Origin: Symbiodinium natans
Lineage: Eukaryota; Sar; Dinophyceae; Suessiales; Symbiodiniaceae
Length of the DNA: 64,000 nucleotides
Direction of reading: 5' to 3'
NCBI GenBank assembly: GCA_905221605.1
Contig: CAJNDS010002246.1
Span: 394,501-458,500 of the forward strand
The translations under genes and the position numbers were made by a program. Positions within the stretch are counted from its first letter, which is position 1. The number at the start of each line of letters is the position of its first letter. The notes beneath the pieces were generated by a model, which was not told the origin of the DNA, made no database searches, and saw only the letters and a program-made list of their open reading frames with translations. Shown piece after piece: positions 42,901 to 55,800 of the stretch.

Positions 42901-45900
42901 CCCTGTACACCCTAAAGCCCTAAAACCCACAACCCCCTATAACACCACCAAAAGACGCTTGAGTCTCACCCTAAACCCTAAACCCTAAACCCTAAACCCT
43001 AAACCCTAAACCCTAAACCCTAAACCCTAAACCCTAAACCCTAAACCCTAAACCCTAAACCCTAAACCCTAAACCCTAAACCCTAAACCCTAAACCCTAA
43101 ACCCTAAACCCTAAACCCTAAACCCTAAACCCTAAACCCTAAACCCTAACCCTAAACCCTAAACCCTAAACCCTAAACCCTAAACGGATTCGACCTTGGC
43201 ACTCCTTGCTGAAGTCTAGCGCTGCCTTCACCCCTGACGCTGTGGATCCCAATGGGCTTAATATAGGCGCCTAAATCAGATTAGGGTTTAGGGCTTAGGG
43301 CTTAGGGTTTAGGGTTTAGGGCTTAGGTTTTAGGCTTTAATTGGGGTTTAGGGTTATTATAGTACAATTATAAGGGGACCAGACGGGAATACTATGAGTA
43401 ATCATTGCAACCCACATAGGAGGCAATGATTCTTGAAGGGTTGTTCGGACCAGGGTCATAAAGAACCCTGCTTCCAACGGACTCACAACCCCCCCCCCCT
43501 TTTCAGGTCAAACCCTAAACCCTAAACCCTAAACCCTAAACCAGGCTGATGGTCGAGTAGAGATCAAAGGAAGAACAGGCAGGGTGAGCCGCTCAAAGTT
43601 GATCATCCAGAAGCCCAAAACCCAGCTCCCAGAAAACCCGGTTTAGGGTTTAGTGTTTAGGGTTTAGGGCTTAGGGTTTAGGGTTCCCTCAAATCACAGC
43701 TCTGCTTTCTTGCAAGACGGGCAACGCCGGAGGTCTTCAGAAACTTTGCCTGTAGCGCCCCCTTGCCGTCGCAAAGACCTGGGCTGAGAGCGCTGGGTTT
43801 CAGGGTTTAAGGTTTAGGGTTTAGGGTTCCGGGTTTAGGGTTTAGGGTGTAGAGTTTGTAGGGTTTGCAGGGTTTGTAGGGTTTAGGATTTAGGGTTCCG
43901 GGTTTAGGGTTTCGGGTTTCGGGTTTAGGGTTTAGGGCGAGGAAAGAGTGGAGGTGCCTTTGGGTTTCAAGCTTCGGGCTTTCAAGCTGCTTCCCACATG
44001 AAACCCACAACTCCGCATCCAGTCATCCTGGGTAAAGCCCTTCATAAGGGTTTAGGGCTTGGGACCTGCGATGTCCTCGTTCATTTCGGACACACCAGAC
44101 TGGTAGAGATGCATGAAGTGCAACTCTGACCAATGGAGCAATCACGCACGAACTTGGGGTGCCCGTGGTCCCGCGCAGGTGCAGTGGGGATCACAGATGT
44201 TTTCGATTTGTGGCGCAACCTGGTGTACTTGCGATCCCGTCTAATGGGGACACCGTACACGGATGGGTTTAGGGTTTAGGGGTACCTATGAACACATTAC
44301 AACTGTACTTACAACTTTACTTATAACCTTGTTAGGGCACTTAAGGGGCTCAGAAGTGGGTCATAAGTACCGGTATTGTTTGGCAATATCTACCAGGAAC
44401 CTCCAAGTACCACCCTAAAGGTTGACGTTGAATTGAGGGTTTATAGGGCTTATCGGGTTTGGGGTTGAGGGTGTAGGGTTTTTGAACTTACGGTTTAGGG
44501 GTTTATGGGGCTTATAGGGTTTGCCCTGAAGGTTAGGGCTTGGACTTTAGGGTTTATAGGGCTTATAGGGGTTTTATGGTGTTTAAGGTCTGGGTTGACC
44601 CTAAACCCTAAACCGTAAACTCTAATCCCTAGACCCTAAACCCTACTTAGCGAGTGGGCACTGAGGGCATCCGAGTTGGAGGTTTGCACGGAATCCCTCC
44701 AAGTCTCCAAATCACAGAATTCGAAACCCTCAACCCTCAGCCCTAAACCCTCAACCCTAAACCCCAAACTTCAACCCTAGACCCTACACTGAGAAGCCCC
44801 CCGAGCTCAAACGAATCCCTCATCACCCCAGCAAGAAGTACACAGCCTTCAAGTCTTGCTTGGGCCCATTGTGCTTTCATTCGTACTCAAACAGCTACGC
44901 AGATGCCAAGCGAACTAAAAATGTACACCGCAAAAGAGCCAAGGGCCTAGACCCTAAACCAAACAGCCCAGAAGCCTAAAGCCTGCGGCCTGAAGCCTAA
45001 TGCCCTAAACCCTAAACCCTAAACCCCAGAACCCGAAACAGCAAGACTGAGGATTCCGCCCTTCAGGGCTTCCACAGCAGTCCGGTCTCCGGAGCAAACG
45101 TAGCCTCGTCTGCGGCTGCATGGGAGGACAGCAGCTGGGGCTTTAGGGTTTAGGGTTTGGGGGTTAGGGGTCAGGGTTTAGGGTTTGGGTTTTGTGGGTT
45201 AGGGGGTTTTAAGGCGTAGGTGTTGTAGCCTAAACTCCCTACTTAGGGTTTTACGCTGCAGGGTTTTAGGGTTTAGGGTTTAGGGTTCAGGTTTAGGGGT
45301 TACTATAGGGCCTGACTAGTTGGAAAAGGGTTTTGGGGGCTATCATAGTTACAAAGGGGCCATAAGGGAACATTGCCAGCAATTCTTCCGACCCCTATAT
45401 TATTGAGTTTTGCTTTCTTGTGCTATATTACATGATACCATATGAGCTCAGATTGGACGATAGTTTATCCGAGTAAACTGGGCCAGAGTAGATGACAAGA
45501 TATTTGATTAGGCTTTACAGGCTAGACTATGTCAGAACAGGCTGCTTCACACTAGACTATACCAGATTAAGCTGGGTTGTCTTGTCTATGTTTGTATTGT
45601 ATCGTACTACACGAAACTGGAGTATGTATATAATGTTCTGTCATGGTGTGTCAAATTCTGCCATCTTCTACCACAAGATCACAAAACACAGATTTGTTAT
45701 GAACAAAAAACTAATCTCAGCTTCAAGGATTTGGGGTTGTGAGCTTTAGAACAAGGAGGACAACAAGGAGGACACCAGAACAAGGATACGTAAAGCACAA
45801 AAAAACAGACCTATGAGCAGGAGTCTTTAGATACAGGATTTTGGCTGTTCTTGGTGTCAATGCTTTAGTTTCGACGGATCTGGGGTTTGGGGTTTAGGGT

Positions 45901-48900
45901 TTAAATTAGGGTTGTTCTTAGTGTAAATCCTTTGGTTTCGAGTTCGTTGGGTTTTGGGGTCGTGCCTACAACACGGGCCCCTGGTCTCAAAATGAAACTG
46001 ATGGCGTCTCTCAGTCGTGCCATGGATGCGTGCATTTGCACCTAGACCCTAAACCCCAAACCCGAAAACCTTGACCCCAAACTTAAACCCTAAACCAACA
46101 GGCCCCAAACCCAAAACCCTATACCCACCGAATCAAGATTCATCTCCACAACGGCCCAGCAGCCTTTGGGGAAAAGCAGGTTTGCCACCTGCATGCTCCA
46201 GCCCCAGAGACAAGAATTATTTTCGGGGTTCAGGGTTAGGGTTCGAGTTCAAGGTTTAGGGTTTAGGGTTTAGGACTTGAGAAAAAAACACTGGACCCCA
46301 AACGCGGCTTGTGTCCGGGAACTTCAGTTCTGTTGCCGTAGAGAGGAATCCATGAGGAAGTTCGCAGTCCGTTTTGTTCTTTGTTCACAGGGGTTTAGGC
46401 AGGATTACGAGGCAATGAGGATGCCGGTTCTGGAGTTTAGCCTACTTGTCCAGCTTCCTTGGGTGAAGACGCACACGCATGTTCCCACCCGCCCATACTC
46501 TGAAAGGAGGGAGCTGTGCTCCAACTAGGTAGATATACAGGGGTACTTGAATAAGCCCTCAGAGAATCTACAACCGCATCCTAGGTTCCACGAAACTTCA
46601 TACTCGGCCCCTAGAATACCCTAAACCCTAAACCCTAAACCCTAAACCCCAAACCCTAACCCCCAAACCCTTTGCTTCTCAAAGCAATCGCCGCCCACCC
46701 TGCAAATTGCCGGCCGCCCGTCGATCTCACCGACCTGCCTGCGCTGGGCCAGGGGTTGAAATAACAGCCAAGGTTGGTTTAGGGTTTAGGGTTTAGGGTT
46801 TGGGGTTTAGGGTTTGGGGTTTAGGGTTTAGGGTTTAGGGTTTAGGGCTTAGGGATCGGGATTAGGGATTAGGGTTTAGGCTTTCGGGTTTCGGTTAGGT
46901 TAGAGGGTTTATGTGGTTTAGGGTTGGGAGGGTTAAGGTGTTAGGGCTGACAAAGGACCCCCATCTTGGGGACAAAACGAATCTGCCCATATAGCGCCGT
47001 GCCACGAATACCCCTATCAAGGTACATGAACCCGAAAAAGTTGGAACAAACCCCCCTGACGTTTAGGAGTTTTGGGGTGATCGGTTTCAGGGTTTGGGGC
47101 TTATAGGTGCCAGGGTTGCGGGGCTATAGGGATTATTGAGAGTCTAGGGTTTAGGGGTCTAGGGTGGTTTGGGGCCTTGAACCTAGTCACCCCGGTTCTA
47201 CTCCGCGGTTTTTGCGCACCAACACTCCAAGAGGCCTGGCACAGGGTGTGGTTTTACTGGACACACCTAGCAAGGATGGCCCTAAAAGCCCTCTAGAATA
47301 TATTCTCATAATACTCCTACAAGTATACACCACATAGGTACATGGAGGGGAACCCAATACCCCAAACCCTAAACCCTAAACCCTATTTTAAAAAATAGAA
47401 CCGGAGTCCTAAGCGCCTTCCTCCCTAGGGAGGAACCCCGGATGGCTTAATAGGGGGGAAATCATAGGGGTCGGAGGAACCCCTATACAACTATACTATA
47501 CTATTTTTGTGTGCTATACTATACTATACTATGCTATACTATACTATACTATACTATATACTAATTATACTATATTATACTATACTTTTTCTATAAGCAC
47601 ACTGAACAAAATCTTACTGCAACGCCCCGTACGTCATCCTCGGCTTTGGGCTTCTACCGTCAACTCTCCAGATGTACTATGGGCGCCTAGAATCTGTGTT
47701 TTGTTGTTTGTTTTGGGGGGCCATCATAGTATAGTATGGTGGAGTAGTCATGGGCTATGGACTCAGAACCTAAAACCCTGCGCCCTAAACCCTAAACCCT
47801 AAAGCCTGAACCCTAAAACCCTAAAACCCTAACCCCAAAAACCCAAGAACCCAAGAACCCTAAAATCCTAAAACCCTAAAACCCTAAAACCTAAACCCTA
47901 AACCCTCTTTCGCGTCGCCTCTCGGCCGTGTCGCAGAGCTCCTGCACAACCTTTGGTGCTTCAGGGTTCTTTTGGGGATCCATGGGGTTTAGGGTTCAGG
48001 GTTTTGGGTTTTGTGTTTTGGGGGGTTTTGGGGGGATCCATGGGATTTAGGGTTTAGGGTTTTGGGTTTAGGGCCTTTGGGGATTGATGGGATTTAGGGT
48101 TCAGGCGGTGCGTTTAGGATTTCGGGTTTGGGACCATGGCATTTCGGGTTTCGGGCTTAGGATTTCAGACTTAGGGTGTAGGGTTTAGGGTGCAGGGATT
48201 AGGGTTGCAGTTCCGTTTGGCTTCTCTTTGCTTTTGGGGGTCTAGGGCTTTCGGTACAGATGAGCTTTGAAGCCAGCGTTGATCGGATAGAAGAGGTGTT
48301 TCTTCCTCGTCATTAGTGCCTAGAGGTGCCAAGCAAACCATCTGAAAGCACAGCACAGTGGCCTTTGGGCAGGGCTCTCGCAGGAAAACAACCCCACTGG
48401 CCAACATACATACGGATGAGAAACGCAGACGAACTTCGATCGAAAAAAACGCTCAGCACACGACGAGGTACACATACATCTGAGCCATCATCATGGCTGT
48501 GTCATCTTCAGACTCCTCAGCTTATGGCGTAGCTCACAGGTCCAAACGCTGCTTGAATATCTCCAAAATGCCAGCGGCTGCAGCCGTAGTCGTAGGCCAC
48601 TCGTAAAATGTGGTAGCAGTCTGAGCATGGAAGTCGAGCACGTCGTGCGCCAAGCTTAGCGTGTGGCCTGGGTCTAGGGTCTAGGGCATGAGGGATAGGG
48701 TTTTGTGTAGATGTTTAGGCAGACCTTTCGCCGCAAATCTCACCAAACCCGAAGCCCCTAAACCCAAGAACCCCTAAACTTCCCCTAAACCTCAGAACCC
48801 CTAAACCCTAAACCCTAAACCCCAAACCCCCATCTCCAACATGGGGGTCCAGCATGGAATTGCTTGAACCTCTGCTTCGGGCCGTATTGGATTCAAAGGC

Positions 48901-51900
48901 CTCCTTGGCGCCCAAGGGGCGAGAGGTGAAAGCATAAAGTGAGCCTTTTCATAGACTAAACCCCTGACCCTCAACCCTAAACGCAAGCCTGGAGGTCAAG
49001 CCCGGCAATGGAGATCATAGCCTGCTCCACGCGTGTTGTCAGGCTTTAATTAGGGTTTAGGGTTTAGGGCCTGTTTAGGGTTTAGGATTTCAACGCCTAA
49101 ACCCTAAACCCCAAAAACCTTGACACTAAATGCTAAACCTTAAACCCTAAACCCTAAGCCGCAGAGAGTGCCCTAGGAACATACAGGGCACCCTGCTGTT
49201 GTTTTCCAGGGACTTGGTAAGAAAACCTGACCCCTACACAACAAAAAACAAACAGAGGATTCATCTACCTAGAGAGCAGATACTTCGGCCCTTGAAGGGG
49301 TTCCAAAACAGTTGCTTTTGGGCTCTCTCAACCAGGATGGCCATTAAGACCCTCTGAAAAATATTCCTATATAATTATTGTCCTCTTAGACCCGATAAAG
49401 GAACATATAAATTGTCCCCAGGGCCCCCCCTAGTCAAGTAGATGCGAAGGGTACCCCTGTTGGAACCCTTGCATCGTATGCCGCAGCCCATGCGCGGCAT
49501 GAAGGGAGGAAATGCATCACCCTGAAGGGCATCCGCCAATAATTGGTCTCCATCCTCTTTAGGGTTTAGGGTTTAGGGTTTAGGGGCAAGAGCGGCCCTG
49601 AGAAGTTTTCTCGCAGGACATTCAGCACATCCTGGTAGGTCACGGTGGCATGCGGGGTGACCATGAGATCGCCCTTCTCCGCGGGCAAGCTCGGCAAAGA
49701 AACAAAGCTTACGAAGCCCTAAGCCCTAAACCCTAAACCCTAAACCCTAAACCCTAAACGTGACTACAATAGACGGCTTAACAAAAATGCATGTCTCTGA
49801 TTCCGTAGCGCCTGCTGATAGTCTCACTTGCTTGAAGGTTCCTGGGTACTTATAACTCTAACTGTAAGTGTACTTATAGCCCCCCCCCCCAAGTCCCCCA
49901 AGTAGGTTCTGAGTGGACCTATGAATTGGGGTTAGACGTACCCACGAACCTCCCAAGTATCTCCTGAAGCCCTAAACCCTAGACTCCTGCATCATGCAAG
50001 AGAGAACTCTTTGGAAGCAGATCAGCGGTTAAGGGCTTAGGGCTTAGGGTTTAGGGCTTAGGGTTTAGGGTTTAGGGTTTAGGGTTTAGGGTTTAGGGTT
50101 TAGGGTTTAGGGCTTAGGGTTTAGGGTTTAGGGCTTAGGGCTTAAGGTTTAGGGCTTAGTACGAAACCAGCTCCCTAGACCTTCACCCCCCGAACAGTAA
50201 GCCGAGTATCAGGTACTGCTAGACCCAAGAGTGACCTGGGAATAACAAGGGCGCCCCTTTTTCGTTTAAAGGGGATATATAAGGGCCCATAAACCCTAAT
50301 TAAACAAAGCCTCTGGGTCCGGGAAGATCAGGGACCTGTGCGGGAAAAACACGAACCCTAAGACCCAAACACTAACTGAACCTTAGACATCGGTAAACCA
50401 TGAACCCGACACGTTGAGGGAATGGAGGCTCTAGGGCTTCCGGGCTGGGCATTGGGTCTTCATGCTGTATTTACGGTCCTAAACTTTTCGCCCCCTAACC
50501 CCTTAACGCCCTAAGCCCTAAGCCCTAAGCCCTAAGCCCTAAACCCTAAACCCTAAACCCTAAACCCTAAACCCTAAACCCTAACCCTAAACCCTTCAGG
50601 AAATGGGGGGCTCCCACTTCGGAAAGCCCGCCTGAGGTGAGCGATTGGCCTCCTGGCATGGGGGGAGAAGGGGTGGGGGGTTTAGGGTTTAGGGTTCAGG
50701 GTTTAGGGTTTAGGGTTTAGGGTTTAGGGTTTAATGATTCAAGGGTTTTCGGGTTATGGGTTCAGGATTTGGGGTGCAAGAGTTTAAGGGTTTTGGGGTT
50801 AAAGGCCTTAAGGGTTTAGGACCTAGGGTTTAGGGTGAAAGGGTTCAGGATTAAGGGTCCGCCGACCCTGGCGGCGTGTTGGATGGGAAAAGGAGGTGAA
50901 AACCTCCCTCTTTCCCTCCTTCCCCCCCAAAACGCGGGGGGGGGTGGGGGTAGGGGGGGGTACCCGGGCCACACCGCGTGAACTCACGGACCATAGGCCC
51001 AAAAAAAACCCACCTCCCCCCCACCCCCCCCCCTCCCCCCCCCCCCCCCCCCTATCCAAACCCCCCCCCCTACCCCCCCCCCCACCCCCCCCCCCCCCTC
51101 CCCCCCCCCTGTTTGTCCTGGCGCTACCCCCTACCACCCCCCCCCAACGTTTCACAGAGGCTCAAGCAAATCAACTTTTAGCATCCTTTGAGCTGACGAG
51201 CGCGTTTAAACCTTTCAACTATGCTCCAGCGGGGTCGGCGGCTTGAGCCGGAGGCTCTTAAATTTAAGGTTAGGGAATTTTCGAGTCTTTCGTGTTTAAA
51301 TCGGGGGCTTATGAGAAGGTTGGGCTTACCAAGACCCTAAACCCTAAACCCTAAACCCTAAACCCTGAACCCTGAACCCTGAACCCTGGTTCTTTAGTGG
51401 TCTAGGACCAAGTGCCGGGAATCCTTCTGGGTCGGCTCGCTGGCTTCTTTCCATGCATCCGAGGCTTTGTTTTTAGGAAGGAAGAACCTCAGATCACCCC
51501 CTTGAAGGGGTTTAGGGTTTAGGGTTTAGGGTTTAGGGTTTAGGGTTTAGGGTTTAGGGTTTCGGGTCTACCCTAAAAACTCTAAACCCCATAGGAGGTC
51601 CGCGGTCCCGCAGCTCTAGCCTCGAGCCCCTGAAAAGCCCCTCAACTAGAGGGTTGTTAAGGGAGGGGCATATAGGGTTTAGGGTTTATAGGGTATAGGG
51701 TATAGGGTTTAGGGTTTAGGGTTTAGGGTTTAGGGTTTAGGGTAACCCAAGGTTCCCTAGCAGTCCCCATGACCCCCCCCCTCCTCCCTGTAGGAGCCTA
51801 CAACTCAAGCCCGAGAAATTCCGTCGGACTCGCAAAACCCCTCAATGCCCTCCCTTTCAAGGTCTTGGGGTTTTAGGGTGCTAGAGTTTAGGGTTCCTAA

Positions 51901-52834
51901 ACCCTAAACCCTAAACACTAGATTCTTTAGGCATGAGGGCTTGAGGCTACGAGGTTGCCATCTATGTCGTTGCAAGCCATCGAAAAGGCCAGCAGCCCAA
52001 ACCCCGGACCCTAAACGGGAATGACAGGGTTAGGGAACTTGGGGTTTAGGGTTTTGGGTTTGGGGTTTTGGGATTAAAGTTTAGTGTTTAGGGTTTAGTG
52101 TGTTTAGGGTTTAGGGAGCTTGGGGTCTAGTGTGTTCCTTGGGCTTGGGCTTCTGAAGGGGCCTGAAAGCGCACAAGGTGACTTGAGGTGCCCCGGAGCA
52201 TGTGGAATTTAGTTGCTAGGTTGCCCAGTAACCTAGGATGAAAAAGGGTGCCCTTTTTTGCTTAAAGGGGTTTAGAAGGGAACCTAAACGTACCAAAAAG
52301 GTAATAAGGGTACTACTGGGCATCCTAGTTTGGGGTATTGGGTATCTACATTGCCTCAGACCCAAAATACAAAAAAACAAAGACATGTTCTTCATATTCC
52401 CTTCGAGTTCTGATAGGAATAACAATGTTAAAAGAATTCCGAAGGAGACTATAGGTACAGGCATAGGGTTCTGGGATCAGGGCTGGCTCGACTAGAGCTC
52501 CTGAAGGGCTCCCCAAAATGACAGCCTCCAACCTCCACAATTGCGCGCCCCTAAAGGTTGTAACCTTGCGGCTGGAGTCCCCTTTTGAAGGTCCTCTGAG
52601 GGTATATAAGGGCCGTATGAGAAGTATCCCCTTAGCGGTACATCTTTGGGGGTCCAAGCTAGACTCACTTGATACTACTCCAACAACATGCGTGGTTTAG
52701 GGTTTAGGGTTTAGGGTTTAGGGTTTAGGGGTTTAGGGTTTAGGATTTAGGGTTTAGGGTTTAGTAACCGCCCAAACTCTTTTAAGTGCGTGCTTAAACA
52801 ACTCAGAACAGCCGTTCCAATCGACCAGACTATT

Positions 52835-52866
<32 letters not shown>

Positions 52867-55800
52867 CCTTCTCCAGCCCCTATGTACCTAAGTAGCCCCT
52901 ACACTCCCTGGTGAGGGTCCCTCCTTTAGCGCCTTGATACAAGCAAGGAAACCAACCAAAAAACTAAGCACCCTAAACTCTAAAGCCTAAACCCTAAACC
53001 CTAAACCCTGGTGGCGTCTCGGGAATGAGGGCCTCTTGCATCGCGTCTGCCCGGACTCTTACCACCTCGCTTCGTCAGGAGTTGAGGAAGACTTTGGGGT
53101 TGAGGGTTTAGGGTTTATGGCATCCCTACAGCCTAAACCCTATGGAGACCTAAACCTGAACCCCACAGACCCTCAAAACCCCCTTATGAACCTAAAAACC
53201 TAGACCCTGCCGAGCCTACTTGCTAGACTCTGCGTTTCAGGGTTCAGTTTAGGGTGCAGGGTTTGGGGTTTAGTTAGGGTTAAGGGTTAGGGTTTAGGGT
53301 TTAGGGTTTGGGGTTTAGGGTTTAGGGTTTAGGGTTTAGGGTTTAGGGTTTAGGGTTTAGGGTTTAGGGTTTAGGAACCCTTTAGGGTTTAGGGTTGGAA
53401 AGTTTTAGGATTTGGGGCTTTGGGGTCATAGGTTTCGGCTGAGTTAGGTTCCAGGGCTGAATGAGTTCGGGGTTCGGAGGGACCCAGCTTAGGTGCACCT
53501 CGTTAACGGAGCATCATTTAGGTGGAGTGGATTTCGGGCGCAAAAGCACCAAGAATCCCTAAACCCTAACCCGTAAACCCTGAACTCCAGGCTTTGGGGG
53601 TCCGATTGGCATGTTTCTTTTTGAAGTTTGGCTATTTATTCTTGATATTCTTCACACATGTTGTTTAATCGAGATTACAATAGGAGGTGCTATAGCTGCT
53701 GGCTGCTATAATCCCTATCGAGGACTGCTGGTATAAGGGGCAACATCTGAGTTGTTAGGGTCATGCTTGAAACGGGCCGAGGGGTCCTTGGGTTGGTCTT
53801 ACTGGTTCTTATTGAAAAATGACCAGAAAAGCTACCCTACATAATCTTTTTCGACGGGCGTAAATGGGATGAGATGTACAGTACCTATTCCCTTGTTCCC
53901 TAAACCCTGAGACCCAGAACCCAAACCCTAAACCCTAACCCCCGAACCCTAAACCCTCAACCCTACTGCATCATGGTTGTGGCCTAGCCTAGCCTGGCCT
54001 TCGGAGGAATTAATCCACCGGAATAAACTTATACTATTCTTACTATTCCGGAGGAGGACCCAGCCCTCTTGGCGTGCAGGAGTCTAAGGGGAAGAGGGGG
54101 ATTCTGCTGTCTGCGCGTCTTACCCTGTGAGTGCGACGATCTTTCGGCCTGCCGCAGTAATCCTGATTATGGACTGTTAGTTTTCGGCGGAACATCCCAA
54201 TCTCTAGTCCCTAAACCCTAAACCCTACGACCAGTTCCTTAAGAGACCCCCCTCCCACCAAAAAAACCAACAAACATATGTAAGAAAATTCTTCCTTACA
54301 AGGGTGATGTGGGGATTCTGTTTTTCTGTGCTTTTGTTTGTTTTTTTTTTTTTTTGGGGGGGGGGAGGGTTTTTGAGCAAACAGTAGCCTAGTCAGCCTA
54401 GTCCCTTAACCCTAGAGCCATAAACCCTAAACCCCAGTCCCTGAACCCTAGTGCCCACACCAGAGAATGCCGTGCTTCGACGTTGCTGCTGTGGCGGTCC
54501 ATTGCTGGGTTGGCTTTTAAGCCCTTTGAAAACAACTCTATATATGTATATAGGGCCCCTTAGAAACCTAAAAAAGAAACAAAACAAAAGCCAACCCAGA
54601 TTATGTCCTCCACATTTCTCACCCTGACCGGGATGTCCTTTCTTCAAGTCTTTGACTAGACCCAGAAGGGCCTGGACTCGACAGGACGTAGGCAATGCTT
54701 GGGTATCAGTATTGCCGCACATTTGGCACCCATAGTTTGGCCATCTAAGATCCACACCATGCAGGGTATGGAGTTCAGACGGTTGCACGGACGGGTCGTG
54801 CCAAAAGCCTTCACTAGGCGCAAATATCCGTGCCTTCAAGTTCTGGGGGCTTCCAGGCGGCTCGGTGGGTTCACTGTCTGCATCCCCCATCCTGCTCAAG
54901 GCTAGTAGGCATGTTTGCGCAGACTTGGGTTGCTGACGGATTTTAACACCGACGCAATGGTACCTGGAAATAAGAAGGGTGCCTTTTAAACCCTAAACCC
55001 TAAACCCTAAACCCTAAACCCTAAACCCTAAACCCTAAACCCTAAACCCTAAAAAGGAGGGGGAAGAAGGGCCTACTTTGGGGTCCTAGATACCGAAGGC
55101 AAGCCTGGACCCCAAACTCTAAACTTGAGTTTTGGGGTTTAGGGTTTAGGGTTTAGGGTTTAGGGTTTAGGGTTTAGGGTTTAGGGTTTAGGGTTTAGGG
55201 TGTGCCCAAGGTGGGAGTCAGGGCCTTGCCTAGTGGCGGGTTTACGGTTTAGGGCTTAGGGTTGAAGCTTTAGGGAAGCCCTACAACCTAAAGCTTTTTG
55301 TTCACTTAACTTTGGCTTTCGATCTGAGTTTTTCCTAATTTATAATGTATAAGATGCATTATTACGTCGGGGGTTTGAGGTTGCGGGTTGTAGGCAAAAC
55401 GAGGACTCTACCAGGATTGTTTTAACAGCTTAGGCTTAGGGCTTAAGGCCCTTAGGGGGTTAGATGCGGGTCCGCCTTGAGACAATCATCGAAGCCGAGC
55501 ATTCCGGAGAACCAAATGGCATTGTACCTGCGCTTTGCAGCACGCTGGCACTTACTGCTATCTACCACGAGTTCTTAGTTTGAAAGACATATGTCCAAAA
55601 GTCTGAAGGGTAGTCTTTTTCCTGAATGTGGGCTTCGTATCTAGAAGTAAACTCTCTGCTATCAGCACCAGCAACCGAAGAAAGGACCCCAGGACCCCAA
55701 CAAGGGAGGGCCCACTGTGTTTCGAATTTCGGGCTTATGATTCCACCCTAAACCCTAAACCCTAAACCCTAAACCCTAAACCCTAAACCCTATAGACCCT

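Noticed and set aside
48880-48903. Island reading AFESNT that could extend AMQE
   Set aside because: Lies 3' of m9 on the minus strand, while it would need to precede it; m9 joins m10 without it.
51000-51246. Pro-rich and Gly-rich frames
   Set aside because: Same poly-C element, second copy.
55464-55582. Plus-strand 39-codon frame starting MRVRLETIIEAEHSG
   Set aside because: It is the antisense of MCAT exon m6, which is in phase with m5 and m7 and matches the family.
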